Below, in pieces: positions 24,087-32,169 of a stretch of DNA of 39,802 nt (the first letter of the stretch is position 1; every line of letters starts with the position of its first letter). Source of the DNA: Methylobacter sp. Its GTDB lineage: Bacteria > Pseudomonadota > Gammaproteobacteria > Methylococcales > Methylomonadaceae. Below the pieces are notes generated by a model, which had not been told where the DNA came from, searched no databases, and saw only the letters and a program-made list of their open reading frames with translations. The position numbers and the translations under genes were made by a program. The stretch covers positions 1 through 39,802 of the forward strand of contig JALNYY010000023.1 of the NCBI GenBank assembly GCA_023229605.1. The letters are read 5' to 3'.

Positions 24087-24527
24087 CTAATGGGTTCGCA
24101 GCGTAAAAGTAACCGGCCCGTTATTGACCAGCGAAACCTGCATGTCGGCCCCAAACTGGCCGAATTCAACTTTTGGATAAATCTGCCTTGCCAACTGTTG
24201 CAGATAGTCGAACAGTTCCTTGCCTTTTTCCGGTGGAGCCGCAGAAATAAAACTGGGCCGGTTGCCTTTTCGGGTATCCGCCGCCAGCGTAAATTGCGGA
24301 ATCAACAACAAACCGCCGTTAATGTCCCTCAAACTCAGGTTCATGCGATCATCGCTATCGGCAAAAATCCGGTAATTGAGGATGCGTTCCAGCAGACGCT
24401 GGGCATCTTTTTCGCTGTCCGCTTTTTCCACCGCAACCAGCGCCATAATGCCGGTATCGATTTTACCGATGTCCCGATTGTTGACGGTGACTTTAGCGGT
24501 AGTTACGCGTTGAATAATGGAGATCAT
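24087..24527 (-). CDS. dtd: D-aminoacyl-tRNA deacylase
   Basis: A 146-residue full-length DTD. It removes D-amino acids from mischarged tRNA. The two active-site motifs are present: PQFTL at 77-81 with the catalytic-site Thr80, and NNGPVTF near the C-terminus carrying the Gly-cisPro pair that rejects L-amino acids. In E. coli the first motif is SQFTL, so position 77 is Pro instead of Ser here. The start overlaps the stop of the gamma-glutamylcyclotransferase-like gene as ATGA. Confidence 0.95.
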   Translation of the reverse strand: MISIIQRVTTAKVTVNNRDIGKIDTGIMALVAVEKADSEKDAQRLLERILNYRIFADSDDRMNLSLRDINGGLLLIPQFTLAADTRKGNRPSFISAAPPEKGKELFDYLQQLARQIYPKVEFGQFGADMQVSLVNNGPVTFTLRTH

Positions 24528-24934
24528 AGCAGTTGTTGAATAAAATTTGCCGGTTTGATCAATTCCAGCCCTGTGACGGGATGATTATAGACATAAACCC
24601 ACGCCGTAACGGTCCGCCCGTTTTTAAGCGATACGGTTTGCTTCTGTCGACTATATTCGTTGGGTTCGGGAAACTCCGGGCCGAACTCTTCATATTGGTC
24701 AAGTAGAGGCAACACAACATCGGCTTGATGCAGCAGATAGACTTCGCCCTGTATTTCATCATTGGGATCATCAGAGGGTACGGCGCCGGGGTAATAGTCG
24801 ATTGTGTACAGCTTGCCTTGATAGCCGGCATCACCGGCAAACCCGGCGTGTTTCGCCAAAAGCTGATGCATCTCGCTGTTCGCATTGCGTCTGAGCGTTC
24901 CGTAAACAAAAATATAGACGGGTTCATGATTCAT
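24524..24934 (-). CDS. Gamma-glutamylcyclotransferase-like (AIG2/YtfP family) protein
   Basis: A 136-residue protein of the GGCT-like fold. It has the typical FVYGTLRRNANSEMHQLL opening (9-26), where YGTLR forms the substrate loop. A central EIQGEVYLL strand follows and then LDQYEEFGPEFPEPNEYSR with the conserved acidic residues (the Glu in LDQYEEF is the likely catalytic acid). Family members cyclise gamma-glutamyl amines or act in glutathione breakdown, but many bacterial ones are uncharacterised. It is translationally coupled to dtd. Confidence 0.85.
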   Translation of the reverse strand: MNHEPVYIFVYGTLRRNANSEMHQLLAKHAGFAGDAGYQGKLYTIDYYPGAVPSDDPNDEIQGEVYLLHQADVVLPLLDQYEEFGPEFPEPNEYSRQKQTVSLKNGRTVTAWVYVYNHPVTGLELIKPANFIQQLL

Positions 24935-24977
24935 CTGTTTTCGCTAGCCCCCAAACTCGCGCTTGGAAATTCGGCTT

Positions 24978-25014
24978 GAAAAGCTCCAACTTGCTGTTTC
25001 GCGAAGCTGGAGCT
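24978..25014 (-). terminator. Terminator-like hairpin downstream of the phosphofructokinase gene
   Basis: On the minus strand an 11-bp stem (AGCTCCAGCTT with AAGTTGGAGCT, one G-U pair; 25004-25014 with 24982-24992) is followed by TTTTC. Two further small hairpins (CCAATC/GATTGG near 25028-25043 and GCGCCTCGAAGGCG near 25015-25030) precede it. The set lies within 90 nt after the pfp stop. The AGCTCCAGCTTCG string has the look of a dispersed repeat, so the terminator role is inferred. Confidence 0.5.
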
Positions 25015-25065
25015 TCGCCTTCGAGGCGCCCAATCCGGAGATTGGCCGCCAGCGCAAACTAAATT

Positions 25066-26295
25066 TTAATGCCCAACCTCAACCTTGGCACCCTTAGCCT
25101 GACCGATTTCAGCCAACGTTTGATTGAACCAAGCGGTATCTAAATCAAAAGGCTTGCCGCCCTTGATGCGTGGGAATTCAATCGCACGCAGCACGAAGTT
25201 TTGATCGTCATCGTGGCCGATAACGCCCGATTCGCGGCGGAACGCGCACTCAACGGCCAGATCGGCGCAGGATTTGATCAAACGGATGTCTTCAACATTG
25301 GCCGCAGAAGCACGGGCAAAGTAACCTGATTTTTGCACCAGGGTTTTTTCCGCGCCGATCATTTCTGCGAACTGGTCGCCGAACCATTTGCCCGGATTAA
25401 CCGCATCCAGCTTGACGTGACCGAATGCATCGCGCGGCACTTCCTGCCCTTTCGCCTGCATTTCGGCAACGATAGCTTCAACGCCTGCGCCTTCCGAAAC
25501 GAAGATGTTCACGCAATCGACTTTATCCATCACCGCACGAAGACGAGCCGCTTCGGCGGCAAGATCGATCGTCATTTCAGGGATAAAAACGCCATGCACT
25601 TCATAAGTAGCACGATCCAAACCCAGCTCAGGCAACCATTCGGCGCGATCCAGCAGCTTGCGGTATTCCACAGCGGTCGCAGCAGTCAGCCAGCCGCAGC
25701 TGCGTCCCATCACTTCATGGACAATCAGCATGCGCGGGTTGGAATTGTTTTCGGCAACCACGTTCCAGAAATAACGCGCGCCTTGCTCGGCCGCCGTCCA
25801 GGCACCCAGCGATTGTTTGATTGGAAACACGTCGTTATCGACGGTTTTGGGCAGGCCGATAACGGTAAGGCCGTAGTCGTTTTTCGCCAGGAAAGCGGCT
25901 AGATCGGCCGCTGCGGTATTGGTATCGTCACCGCCAATAGTGTGCAGAATATCCACGCCGTCTTTGACCAACTGGTCAGCCGCCACTTTTTGTGGGTCCT
26001 GGCCTTCCTGAACCAGCCCGCGTTTAATACAGTCTTTAACGTTGGTCAGCTTGACGCGGCTGTTGCCGATCACCGAGCCGCCGAAACGATGCAAAAGGCC
26101 CGCCTTTTCGCGAATTGCCGGGGTGACCGTATAAAAATCGCCCAACAACAGACCCTTGTACCCGCTACGGTAGCAGATGATTTCAATCGAAGGATCGATT
26201 TCAGTGTAACGCTCGATAAGGCTGCCGATGGCTGAGTTTAAGCAGGGGGCCAAGCCGCCCGCCGTGAGAATCGCGACTTTTTTAGGTTTGTTCAT
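25066..26295 (-). CDS. pfp: Pyrophosphate-dependent 6-phosphofructokinase
   Basis: A 409-residue phosphofructokinase. The motif GGDDT at 121-125 has Asp where ATP-dependent enzymes have Gly, and PKTVDND at 149-155 has Lys where they have Gly. Both substitutions mark the PPi-dependent class. The sugar-phosphate motif MGR is at 196-198. The reaction, fructose 6-phosphate plus PPi to fructose 1,6-bisphosphate plus Pi, is reversible. Methanotrophs are known to use PPi-dependent enzymes in ribulose monophosphate metabolism. The gene lies 204 nt downstream of fbp in the same direction. Confidence 0.95.
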   Translation of the reverse strand: MNKPKKVAILTAGGLAPCLNSAIGSLIERYTEIDPSIEIICYRSGYKGLLLGDFYTVTPAIREKAGLLHRFGGSVIGNSRVKLTNVKDCIKRGLVQEGQDPQKVAADQLVKDGVDILHTIGGDDTNTAAADLAAFLAKNDYGLTVIGLPKTVDNDVFPIKQSLGAWTAAEQGARYFWNVVAENNSNPRMLIVHEVMGRSCGWLTAATAVEYRKLLDRAEWLPELGLDRATYEVHGVFIPEMTIDLAAEAARLRAVMDKVDCVNIFVSEGAGVEAIVAEMQAKGQEVPRDAFGHVKLDAVNPGKWFGDQFAEMIGAEKTLVQKSGYFARASAANVEDIRLIKSCADLAVECAFRRESGVIGHDDDQNFVLRAIEFPRIKGGKPFDLDTAWFNQTLAEIGQAKGAKVEVGH

Positions 26296-26499
26296 GGAAA
26301 AACTCTAGTGTGAAATTAAAAAATCAAAATTTTATCATATAAGGGCGGCTGTTTTTTAGTCTTTCGCGCCGTTCCCAGACTCTCCGGCATGAGAACGGTG
26401 TAACAGCCAAAGCAAGCTTTGGACTCCAAGCGGCAACGGCGAAGGTGCGTAGCAAACCATTTTTTTAGTCTTTCGCCTTGAGCCTTTTGCCTGCTTAAC
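26296..26499. repeat. Repeat-rich spacer between fbp and pfp
   Basis: About 200 bp without a gene. It contains a small perfect palindrome CCAAAGC-AA-GCTTTGG near 26407-26422, a CGTTCCCA...GAACGG inverted pair around 26369-26397, and two AAGGC-type strings on the minus strand (one near 26355-26375 ending in a T-run, one at 26463-26495). A 140-codon minus-strand ORF across it overlaps fbp and is not credible. Confidence 0.5.
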
Positions 26500-27504
26500 T
26501 CAACCTTCCTGATGATAACCGACGATGCGCTCGACCTCGTTTTTCGATCCCAATATAACCGGAACCCGCTGATGCAGGCCTTTTGGTTTGATGTCGAGGA
26601 TGCGCTCCCGTCCCGTGGAACAGGCTCCGCCCGCTTGTTCAATAATAAAAGCCATCGGATTGGCCTCGTACATAATACGCAGCTTTCCGGCTCGTGACGG
26701 ATCACGTAAATCGAACGGATACAGAAAAACCCCGCCACGCGTCAATATCCGGTAAACCTCTGCTACCATCGACGCGACCCAGCGCATATTAAAATCTTTT
26801 TCGCGCGCACCTTCCTTGCCCTGCAAACACTCATCAATATAACGTTTTACGGGAGGCTCCCAAAAGCGCTGGTTCGACATATTGATAGCGAATTCATTGG
26901 TGTCATCAGGAATCGTCATATTGGGATGAGTCAGGATAAATTCGCCTATATCCTGGTCCAGTGTAAAGCCGTTAACACCCTGCCCTGTTGTTAACACCAT
27001 CATGGTTGACGGACCGTAAAGCACAAAACCTGCGCAAACCTGCTCGGAACCCTTACGCAAAAAATCCTCCAGCGCCGGGTCCTCGCCCTCACGGCAACGC
27101 AGTATCGAAAATATGGTGCCTACCGCCAGGTTGACATCAATATTTGAAGATCCGTCCAACGGATCGAACAAGGCCAGGTACTTGCCTTTTGGATACTGCG
27201 AGGGAATGCTGATAATGCCGTCGATTTCTTCCGACGCCATGCCGGCCAAATGGCCGGTCCAGTTCAACGCATCCACCATAATGTCATTGGTAATGATGTC
27301 CAGCTTCTTCTGCACCTCGCCTTGCACATTCTCGGAATCGGCGCTACCCAGCACACCAATCAGATTGCCCCGGTTAACCAAATGTGAGATCTTTTTACAC
27401 GCTGTAACCACATCGTTCAGTAATGAAGTAAACGCTCCCGATACGCCCGGCAACTCGCGCTGCTGTTCAATAATAAACTGGGTCAAAGTAACATGCTTGG
27501 TCAT
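26500..27504 (-). CDS. fbp: Fructose-1,6-bisphosphatase, class I
   Basis: A 334-residue class I FBPase. It has the metal-site motif DPLDGSSNIDVNLAVGTIFS (about 112-131), the upstream MASEE segment (about 88-92) and the C-terminal GGVFLYPFDLRDPSRAGKLR and YEANPMAFIIEQAGG signatures. It hydrolyses fructose 1,6-bisphosphate to fructose 6-phosphate in gluconeogenesis or carbon-fixation cycles. A GGAG site lies about 9 nt upstream of the ATG. It is the first gene ahead of the PPi-phosphofructokinase, which can run the same interconversion. Confidence 0.97.
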   Translation of the reverse strand: MTKHVTLTQFIIEQQRELPGVSGAFTSLLNDVVTACKKISHLVNRGNLIGVLGSADSENVQGEVQKKLDIITNDIMVDALNWTGHLAGMASEEIDGIISIPSQYPKGKYLALFDPLDGSSNIDVNLAVGTIFSILRCREGEDPALEDFLRKGSEQVCAGFVLYGPSTMMVLTTGQGVNGFTLDQDIGEFILTHPNMTIPDDTNEFAINMSNQRFWEPPVKRYIDECLQGKEGAREKDFNMRWVASMVAEVYRILTRGGVFLYPFDLRDPSRAGKLRIMYEANPMAFIIEQAGGACSTGRERILDIKPKGLHQRVPVILGSKNEVERIVGYHQEG

Positions 27505-27755
27505 TCTTTATCGCTCCGATGGTGTGTTGTCTTGTTCAAAAAATACTTCCAATAATTACATACAGATTCTGTGCTAGCGAGGTTTCTCGGCTATCTGTTT
27601 GCGCATAGCTTACAAACTAATAGCATATTGTAAATCATAAAAGGCGGCATTGATGCTGCTAATACAGATGTATTGCCTCGTATCCGTTGTACGAAATAAG
27701 ACCGCCTATCGGTTAATCGAACTACAGCCGTATCATAACGAACAGCCAAGTAACG

Positions 27756-27761
27756 TATAAT
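27756..27761 (+). promoter_or_regulatory. Probable -10 element of arfB
   Basis: TATAAT, a perfect -10 hexamer, lies 43 nt upstream of the arfB ATG in the divergent fbp-arfB spacer (27505-27804). The -35 region is weak (CATAAC-like), so placement depends on the -10 alone. Confidence 0.4.
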
Positions 27762-27804
27762 CGACACGTTTAGAGCCGCTAATTAACAACAGAGCTTGAT
27801 ATTA

Positions 27805-28221
27805 ATGTTGCAAATATCCAATCAGGTCGGCATCCCAGCCAGCGAGATTGAAGTTAATGCCATTCGCGCACAAGGAGCCGGCGGACAGAATGTAAATAAA
27901 GTGTCATCCGCCGTTCATTTGCGATTTGACATCAACGCGTCCTCATTACCCGAGTTTTATAAAGAAAAGCTGCTGGCTTTAAATGACCGGCACATTTCAA
28001 AAGAGGGGATGATTATCATCAAGGCGCAGCAGTATCGCACCCAGGAAAAGAACAAAGAAGATGCCTTGAATCGGCTACAGGCGCTCATTCAAAGCGCGGC
28101 TGTCACGCACAAAAAACGCAAAGCCACCAAGCCGACCAAAGGATCAAAGCTAAGGCGCTTGGATAGTAAAACCAAACAAGGCCGGCTAAAAGCATTAAGA
28201 GGGAACATTAATCACGACTAA
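27805..28221 (+). CDS. arfB: Alternative ribosome-rescue factor / peptidyl-tRNA hydrolase
   Basis: A 138-residue ArfB (YaeJ). The catalytic GGQ motif is in GAGGQNVNKVSSAVHLRF (about 24-41). The basic C-terminal tail (KKRKATKPTKGSKLRRL, then KTKQGRLKALRG) is the part that enters the mRNA channel of stalled ribosomes. The protein hydrolyses peptidyl-tRNA on ribosomes that lack a stop codon. I chose the ATG at 27805. An in-frame TTG at 27796 lacks room for the AGAG site at 27791-27794, which sits 10 nt before the ATG. Confidence 0.93.
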   Translation: MLQISNQVGIPASEIEVNAIRAQGAGGQNVNKVSSAVHLRFDINASSLPEFYKEKLLALNDRHISKEGMIIIKAQQYRTQEKNKEDALNRLQALIQSAAVTHKKRKATKPTKGSKLRRLDSKTKQGRLKALRGNINHD

Positions 28222-28260
28222 CCTAACCTCATAACACATCAATACATTCGGATAGTAACC

Positions 28261-28746
28261 ATGCTGGTTTTACAGATAGTCATCAAACAATGGGATAAAA
28301 ATCAAAGAACAGCTGCGCATGTTTTGGAGCGGGCTGATATTCCGGATAGCTACCCCATCATGTTTCCGCCCGCTGTTTATGACTTCAACAAACAATGTGT
28401 AATAGACCGGCGCGGCGATGATGTACAAGGCGGGCGCTTAAAATATGCGCAGCTGGCAAACGGAAAAATACAATTTGATCGGTTTCAGCTGAGTTTGGAG
28501 GATCACGTTATTGCATATTCTGGCGCAACTCAACCCGACACACCGCCTAGCGTAATCGGATCGCTGAATAATCAATGGGTACAATGCAAATATACCGATA
28601 GATTCAGCGTTTTCGAGGGAGGTTTTTATTATTGGCTGTATGAAGAAGTGACTTTAAACGCTATTTCTATCCGTGAATTTAACGAAAACGTTTTTATGGA
28701 TACCCAACCTGCGCTTGTTTTTGAAGATCTGATGTTACGCAGTTGA
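28261..28746 (+). CDS. Hypothetical protein (161 aa)
   Basis: A 161-residue protein I do not recognise, 39 nt after arfB in the same direction. It has no signal peptide or transmembrane helix. The sequence is rich in aromatic residues (KYTDRFSVFEGGFYYWLYEE, about 118-137) and reads as a mostly beta, single-domain protein. Codon use looks like the neighbouring core genes, so it is likely a real gene. Function cannot be stated. Confidence 0.7.
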   Translation: MLVLQIVIKQWDKNQRTAAHVLERADIPDSYPIMFPPAVYDFNKQCVIDRRGDDVQGGRLKYAQLANGKIQFDRFQLSLEDHVIAYSGATQPDTPPSVIGSLNNQWVQCKYTDRFSVFEGGFYYWLYEEVTLNAISIREFNENVFMDTQPALVFEDLMLRS

Positions 28747-28855
28747 TCGAATTTACACTGAATTTAAAGCTCCGGTGCTCGGCGCGGCAAACGGGAGAAA
28801 TACCATCCGTGCGTAACATCAGTTATTAAGCTAGGTGCAGTTTGCAGGCTCATTG

Positions 28856-28861
28856 TATAAT
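28856..28861 (+). promoter_or_regulatory. Probable -10 element of pssA
   Basis: A perfect TATAAT lies 50 nt upstream of the pssA ATG, in the 165-nt gap after the hypothetical gene. The -35 region (GGTGCA-like) is poor, so this is tentative. Confidence 0.4.
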
Positions 28862-28911
28862 TCGGCGCAATGTTTTTTACTGACTCCCTAAACCTAAGGA
28901 TTGATTAAAAT

Positions 28912-29652
28912 ATGCTTCCAGAAAAACGCTTAACCCGTCGTCGTGGAATTTATTTGTTACCCAATTTATTTACCACGGGAGCTTTATTTTCCGGTTTCTA
29001 TGCTATTACTTCAGCGATGGGCGGGCGTTTTGAAACCGCTGTGATAGCCATTTTTGTAGCGATGATCCTGGACGGCATGGATGGCCGGGTGGCGAGACTG
29101 ACCAACACCCAAAGCGAATTCGGCGCTCAGTACGACAGTCTTTCGGACATGGTTTCATTCGGCGCGGCGCCCGCCTTGGTCATGTATTCATGGGCGTTTT
29201 CCAGCATGGGCAGATTGGGCCTGTTTGCTGCATTTGTCCATGCGGCGGGCGGCGCATTACGACTCGCGCGCTTTAACACCCAGCTTGCAACGGCTGATAA
29301 AAATTATTTCCAGGGACTGCCCAGCCCTGCCGCCGCGGCTATTCTTGCCGGGTTTATCTGGATTTGCCTGGAATATAAATACGACATTGAACTGCTCAAA
29401 TATTTTGCACTGGCCTTAACGATCAGTACCGGTTTGCTGATGGTGAGTAATTTCCGTTATTGGAGCTTTAAAAAAATCGATTTGAAAGGCAAGGTGCCTT
29501 TTATCGTCACTATTGCCGTAATGCTGAGCATCGCTTTTGTAATGGCGCAGCCGCAAACGATGCTGTTCCTGTTGTTTTTAGGCTATGCGGTTTCCGGCCC
29601 TGTTTTCACCCTGGTTATGCGTAAACGCAGGTTACAGGGACGCAAAGCTTAA
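28912..29652 (+). CDS. pssA: CDP-diacylglycerol--serine O-phosphatidyltransferase
   Basis: A 246-residue integral membrane enzyme of the CDP-alcohol phosphatidyltransferase family. The metal-binding motif is complete in DGMDGRVAR (about 50-58) and the following EFGAQYDSLSD (D-x3-D). It has about seven hydrophobic segments and starts with a basic KRLTRRRG amphipathic stretch. It condenses CDP-diacylglycerol and serine to phosphatidylserine, the precursor of phosphatidylethanolamine. This is the membrane-bound type II family, not the E. coli PssA type. AAGGA is located 11 nt before the ATG. Confidence 0.93.
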   Translation: MLPEKRLTRRRGIYLLPNLFTTGALFSGFYAITSAMGGRFETAVIAIFVAMILDGMDGRVARLTNTQSEFGAQYDSLSDMVSFGAAPALVMYSWAFSSMGRLGLFAAFVHAAGGALRLARFNTQLATADKNYFQGLPSPAAAAILAGFIWICLEYKYDIELLKYFALALTISTGLLMVSNFRYWSFKKIDLKGKVPFIVTIAVMLSIAFVMAQPQTMLFLLFLGYAVSGPVFTLVMRKRRLQGRKA

Positions 29653-29695
29653 AATCTGCTTGAGGCCGCTCAGCCATTGGCGTATAGTCACGACC

Positions 29696-29803
29696 ATGTT
29701 TATCCAAATCAACCCTGCATTTCAAAACCTTCTTTCTGTCGCAACAGCCGCCGGAACAGCTTTGTGTGCGTGGCTATGCCTGCCTTTAAGATTCCTGCCC
29801 TGA
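29696..29803 (+). CDS. Possible leucine-rich leader peptide upstream of leuA
   Basis: A 35-codon ORF 93 nt before leuA. Seven of its codons are Leu, with a C-terminal cluster LCAWLCLPLRFLP. Leucine-rich leaders regulate leu genes by attenuation in many bacteria. Against it: no good ribosome-binding site is visible and no classical terminator with a long T-run follows. It is a candidate only. Confidence 0.3.
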   Translation: MFIQINPAFQNLLSVATAAGTALCAWLCLPLRFLP

Positions 29804-29856
29804 TGGGCATACATCTTTTTTCCATTTAATTATTTATACCCCCCTATTTCCATGTA

Positions 29857-29891
29857 TCAACGTTTACGTTGACAGCTCTCCATGAATGGAG
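29857..29891 (+). promoter_or_regulatory. Paired palindromes covering the leuA ribosome-binding site
   Basis: TCAACGT-TT-ACGTTGA (29857-29872) and CTCCAT-GA-ATGGAG (29878-29891) lie back to back. The second contains the GGAG that serves the leuA ATG at 29897 and is followed by five T residues. They could be an operator, a small attenuator or an RNA switch on the ribosome-binding site. Confidence 0.4.
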
Positions 29892-29896
29892 TTTTT

Positions 29897-31441
29897 ATGA
29901 ACGACAAGTTAATAATTTTCGACACAACCTTGCGCGACGGCGAGCAAAGCCCAGGCGCATCCATGACGCGCGACGAAAAAATCCGCATTGCCAAGGCATT
30001 GGAACGCTTGAAAGTCGATGTGATCGAGGCCGGTTTTCCTGCGGCCAGCCCCGGCGATTTTGAAGCCGTGCAGGCGGTAGCCAACGCCATCAAAGACAGC
30101 GTGGTATGCGGACTGGCCAGGGCATTGGACAAGGACATCGACCGTGCAGGCGAAGCGCTTAAAGGCGCTAACCAGTCGCGTATTCATACCTTCATCGCCA
30201 CCTCCCCGATCCATATGCAAATGAAATTGCAGATGCAGCCGGAGCAGGTGATCGAGTATGCGGTCAGGGCGGTCAAACGCGCCCGGCAATATACCGATAA
30301 CGTCGAATTTTCGCCGGAAGATGCAGGCCGCTCGGAAGAAGACTTTTTGTGCCGGATACTTGAGGCGGTTATCGACGCCGGAGCCACGACTCTTAATATT
30401 CCCGATACCGTGGGCTACAGCGTTCCCGATCAATTCGGCGCAACCATTGCCAACCTGATCCGGCGCATCCCCAACTCGGACAAGGCGATTTTTTCCGTGC
30501 ACTGCCACAATGATTTGGGCCTTGCGGTTGCCAATTCCCTGTCGGCGGTCATGAACGGTGCACGGCAGGTTGAATGCACGATTAACGGTTTGGGCGAGCG
30601 CGCCGGTAACGCGTCGCTGGAAGAAGTGGTCATGGCGGTGCGCACCCGTAAGGATGTGTTCACCTGCCAGACCGGCATCGACACCCGCGAGATCTTGACC
30701 TGCTCAAAGTTAGTGTCTTCAATCACCGGCTTTCCAGTGCAGCCTAACAAGGCCATTGTCGGTGCGAATGCCTTTGCCCATGAGGCGGGCATCCATCAGG
30801 ACGGCGTATTGAAAAGCCGCGAGACTTACGAAATCATGCGCGCCGAAGATGTCGGCTGGACGGCCAACCGGATGGTATTGGGCAAGCATTCGGGACGGAA
30901 TGCGTTTAAAAGCCGCATCACCGAATTGGGCTTTGAGTTCGGTTCGGAAGAGGAATTAAACGAGGCTTTCGCCCGCTTTAAGCAATTGGCCGACAAAAAA
31001 CACGAGATTTTCGATGAAGACTTGCAGACATTGATTTCGGAAGCCGGTTTTGAGGCGGAAGACGAGCATGTCAAACTTATCGCATTGAAAGTGTGCTCGG
31101 AAACCGGCGAAATACCCAACGCAACCGTTACGTTACGGGTGGATAACAAAGAAGTCACTGACAATGCAAGCGGCGGCGGCGCTGTCGACGCCAGTTTAAA
31201 AGCTATCGAAAAACTGGTAAAAACCGATGCCACATTGGAGCTTTATTCGGTCAACAGCATCACCAACGGCACCGATGCCCAGGGCGAGGTCACTATCCGC
31301 CTTGAAAAAGCCGGGCGAATCGTTAACGGCTTGGGCGCTGATACCGACATTGTTATCGCTTCTGCGAAGGCCTATATCAATGCCGTGAATAAGCTGCAAA
31401 GCCCTGATCAACGTCGGCATCCCCAGAAAGGGGATGTTTGA
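29897..31441 (+). CDS. leuA: 2-isopropylmalate synthase
   Basis: A 514-residue LeuA. The HMGL-like TIM barrel begins with FDTTLRDGEQSPGASM (about 8-23). The catalytic HCHNDLGLAVANSL and CTINGLGERAGN segments follow, and the C-terminal leucine-binding regulatory domain (about 395-500) includes GGGAVDASLKAIEKL. It condenses acetyl-CoA with 2-oxoisovalerate in the first committed step of leucine synthesis. I chose the ATG at 29897, with GGAG 5 nt upstream, over the ATG at 29882, because family members start at (M)NDKLIIFDTTLRDGE. Confidence 0.97.
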   Translation: MNDKLIIFDTTLRDGEQSPGASMTRDEKIRIAKALERLKVDVIEAGFPAASPGDFEAVQAVANAIKDSVVCGLARALDKDIDRAGEALKGANQSRIHTFIATSPIHMQMKLQMQPEQVIEYAVRAVKRARQYTDNVEFSPEDAGRSEEDFLCRILEAVIDAGATTLNIPDTVGYSVPDQFGATIANLIRRIPNSDKAIFSVHCHNDLGLAVANSLSAVMNGARQVECTINGLGERAGNASLEEVVMAVRTRKDVFTCQTGIDTREILTCSKLVSSITGFPVQPNKAIVGANAFAHEAGIHQDGVLKSRETYEIMRAEDVGWTANRMVLGKHSGRNAFKSRITELGFEFGSEEELNEAFARFKQLADKKHEIFDEDLQTLISEAGFEAEDEHVKLIALKVCSETGEIPNATVTLRVDNKEVTDNASGGGAVDASLKAIEKLVKTDATLELYSVNSITNGTDAQGEVTIRLEKAGRIVNGLGADTDIVIASAKAYINAVNKLQSPDQRRHPQKGDV

Positions 31442-31477
31442 TTAAGGTGAAAGGCGCAAGGTTCAAGGCGAAGGGTT

Positions 31478-32167
31478 TTGGATAACGCAACGCGTCTGCA
31501 ATACTTGGAGGCTATGGGCATTGATGTTTGGGTGCCCAGGTTCTCCGCCAATCACGAGCCAGCGTCGGCACCCGATGCTATAGCCGATAGCGCCCCGCCG
31601 TCTGAACTAATCGACAGCTGGGAAGCGTTGCAAGCCGAAGTCGCCCCATGCACTCAATGCGGTTTATGTGAAACCCGCACTCAAACCGTTTTCGGCTCGG
31701 GTAATAAAAATGCCGACTGGATGATTATCGGCGAAGGACCGGGACAAAACGAAGATCTGCAGGGGTTGCCTTTTGTCGGTAAGGCGGGTCTGTTGTTAAC
31801 GGAAATGCTGAGAGCCATAGGCCTTAACCGTGAAGAGGTCTTTATCGCCAATGTTGTAAAATGCCGTCCCCCGGCCAACCGCGACCCGACACCCGTCGAA
31901 ATCGAATCCTGTAAACCTTACCTGCTGCGGCAACTGGCACTGGTCAAGCCAAAAATTATCGTGGTTTTAGGCCGCGTTGCCGCACAGGCGTTGTTAAACA
32001 CGGACGAACCGATTGGTAAACTCAGAGGGCAAATACGCGCTTTAAACGACACGCCAGTTGTTGTAGTCTATCACCCGGCGTACTTGTTGAGATCACTGCT
32101 GGACAAGCGCAAAGCCTGGGCGGATTTAAAGCTCGCGATGCAAACAGTTAAAAATATTAAAGGTTGA
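31478..32167 (+). CDS. Uracil-DNA glycosylase, family 4 (iron-sulfur type)
   Basis: A 229-residue family 4 UDG. The iron-sulfur ligands fit C58 and C61 (CTQCGLC) with C129 (NVVKCRPPANRDP) and C145. The active-site GEGPGQNEDLQGLPFVGKAG (about 85-104) and the C-terminal VYHPAYLLR motif match the family. It excises uracil from DNA after cytosine deamination. The start is TTG at 31478, supported by the conserved RLQYLEAMGIDVW that begins before the first internal ATG, and by AAGGCGAAGGG just upstream. That ribosome-binding sequence is part of an AAGGC-type dispersed repeat. Confidence 0.92.
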   Translation: MDNATRLQYLEAMGIDVWVPRFSANHEPASAPDAIADSAPPSELIDSWEALQAEVAPCTQCGLCETRTQTVFGSGNKNADWMIIGEGPGQNEDLQGLPFVGKAGLLLTEMLRAIGLNREEVFIANVVKCRPPANRDPTPVEIESCKPYLLRQLALVKPKIIVVLGRVAAQALLNTDEPIGKLRGQIRALNDTPVVVVYHPAYLLRSLLDKRKAWADLKLAMQTVKNIKG

Positions 32168-32169
32168 TC

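Noticed and set aside
26316..26738. 140-codon minus-strand ORF
   Set aside because: Its 5' half lies in another frame of fbp and the rest crosses repeat DNA, so it is not a gene.
29909..30508. 199-codon minus-strand ORF antisense to leuA
   Set aside because: It is an antisense shadow in a GC-rich coding region; the leuA frame is intact and conserved.
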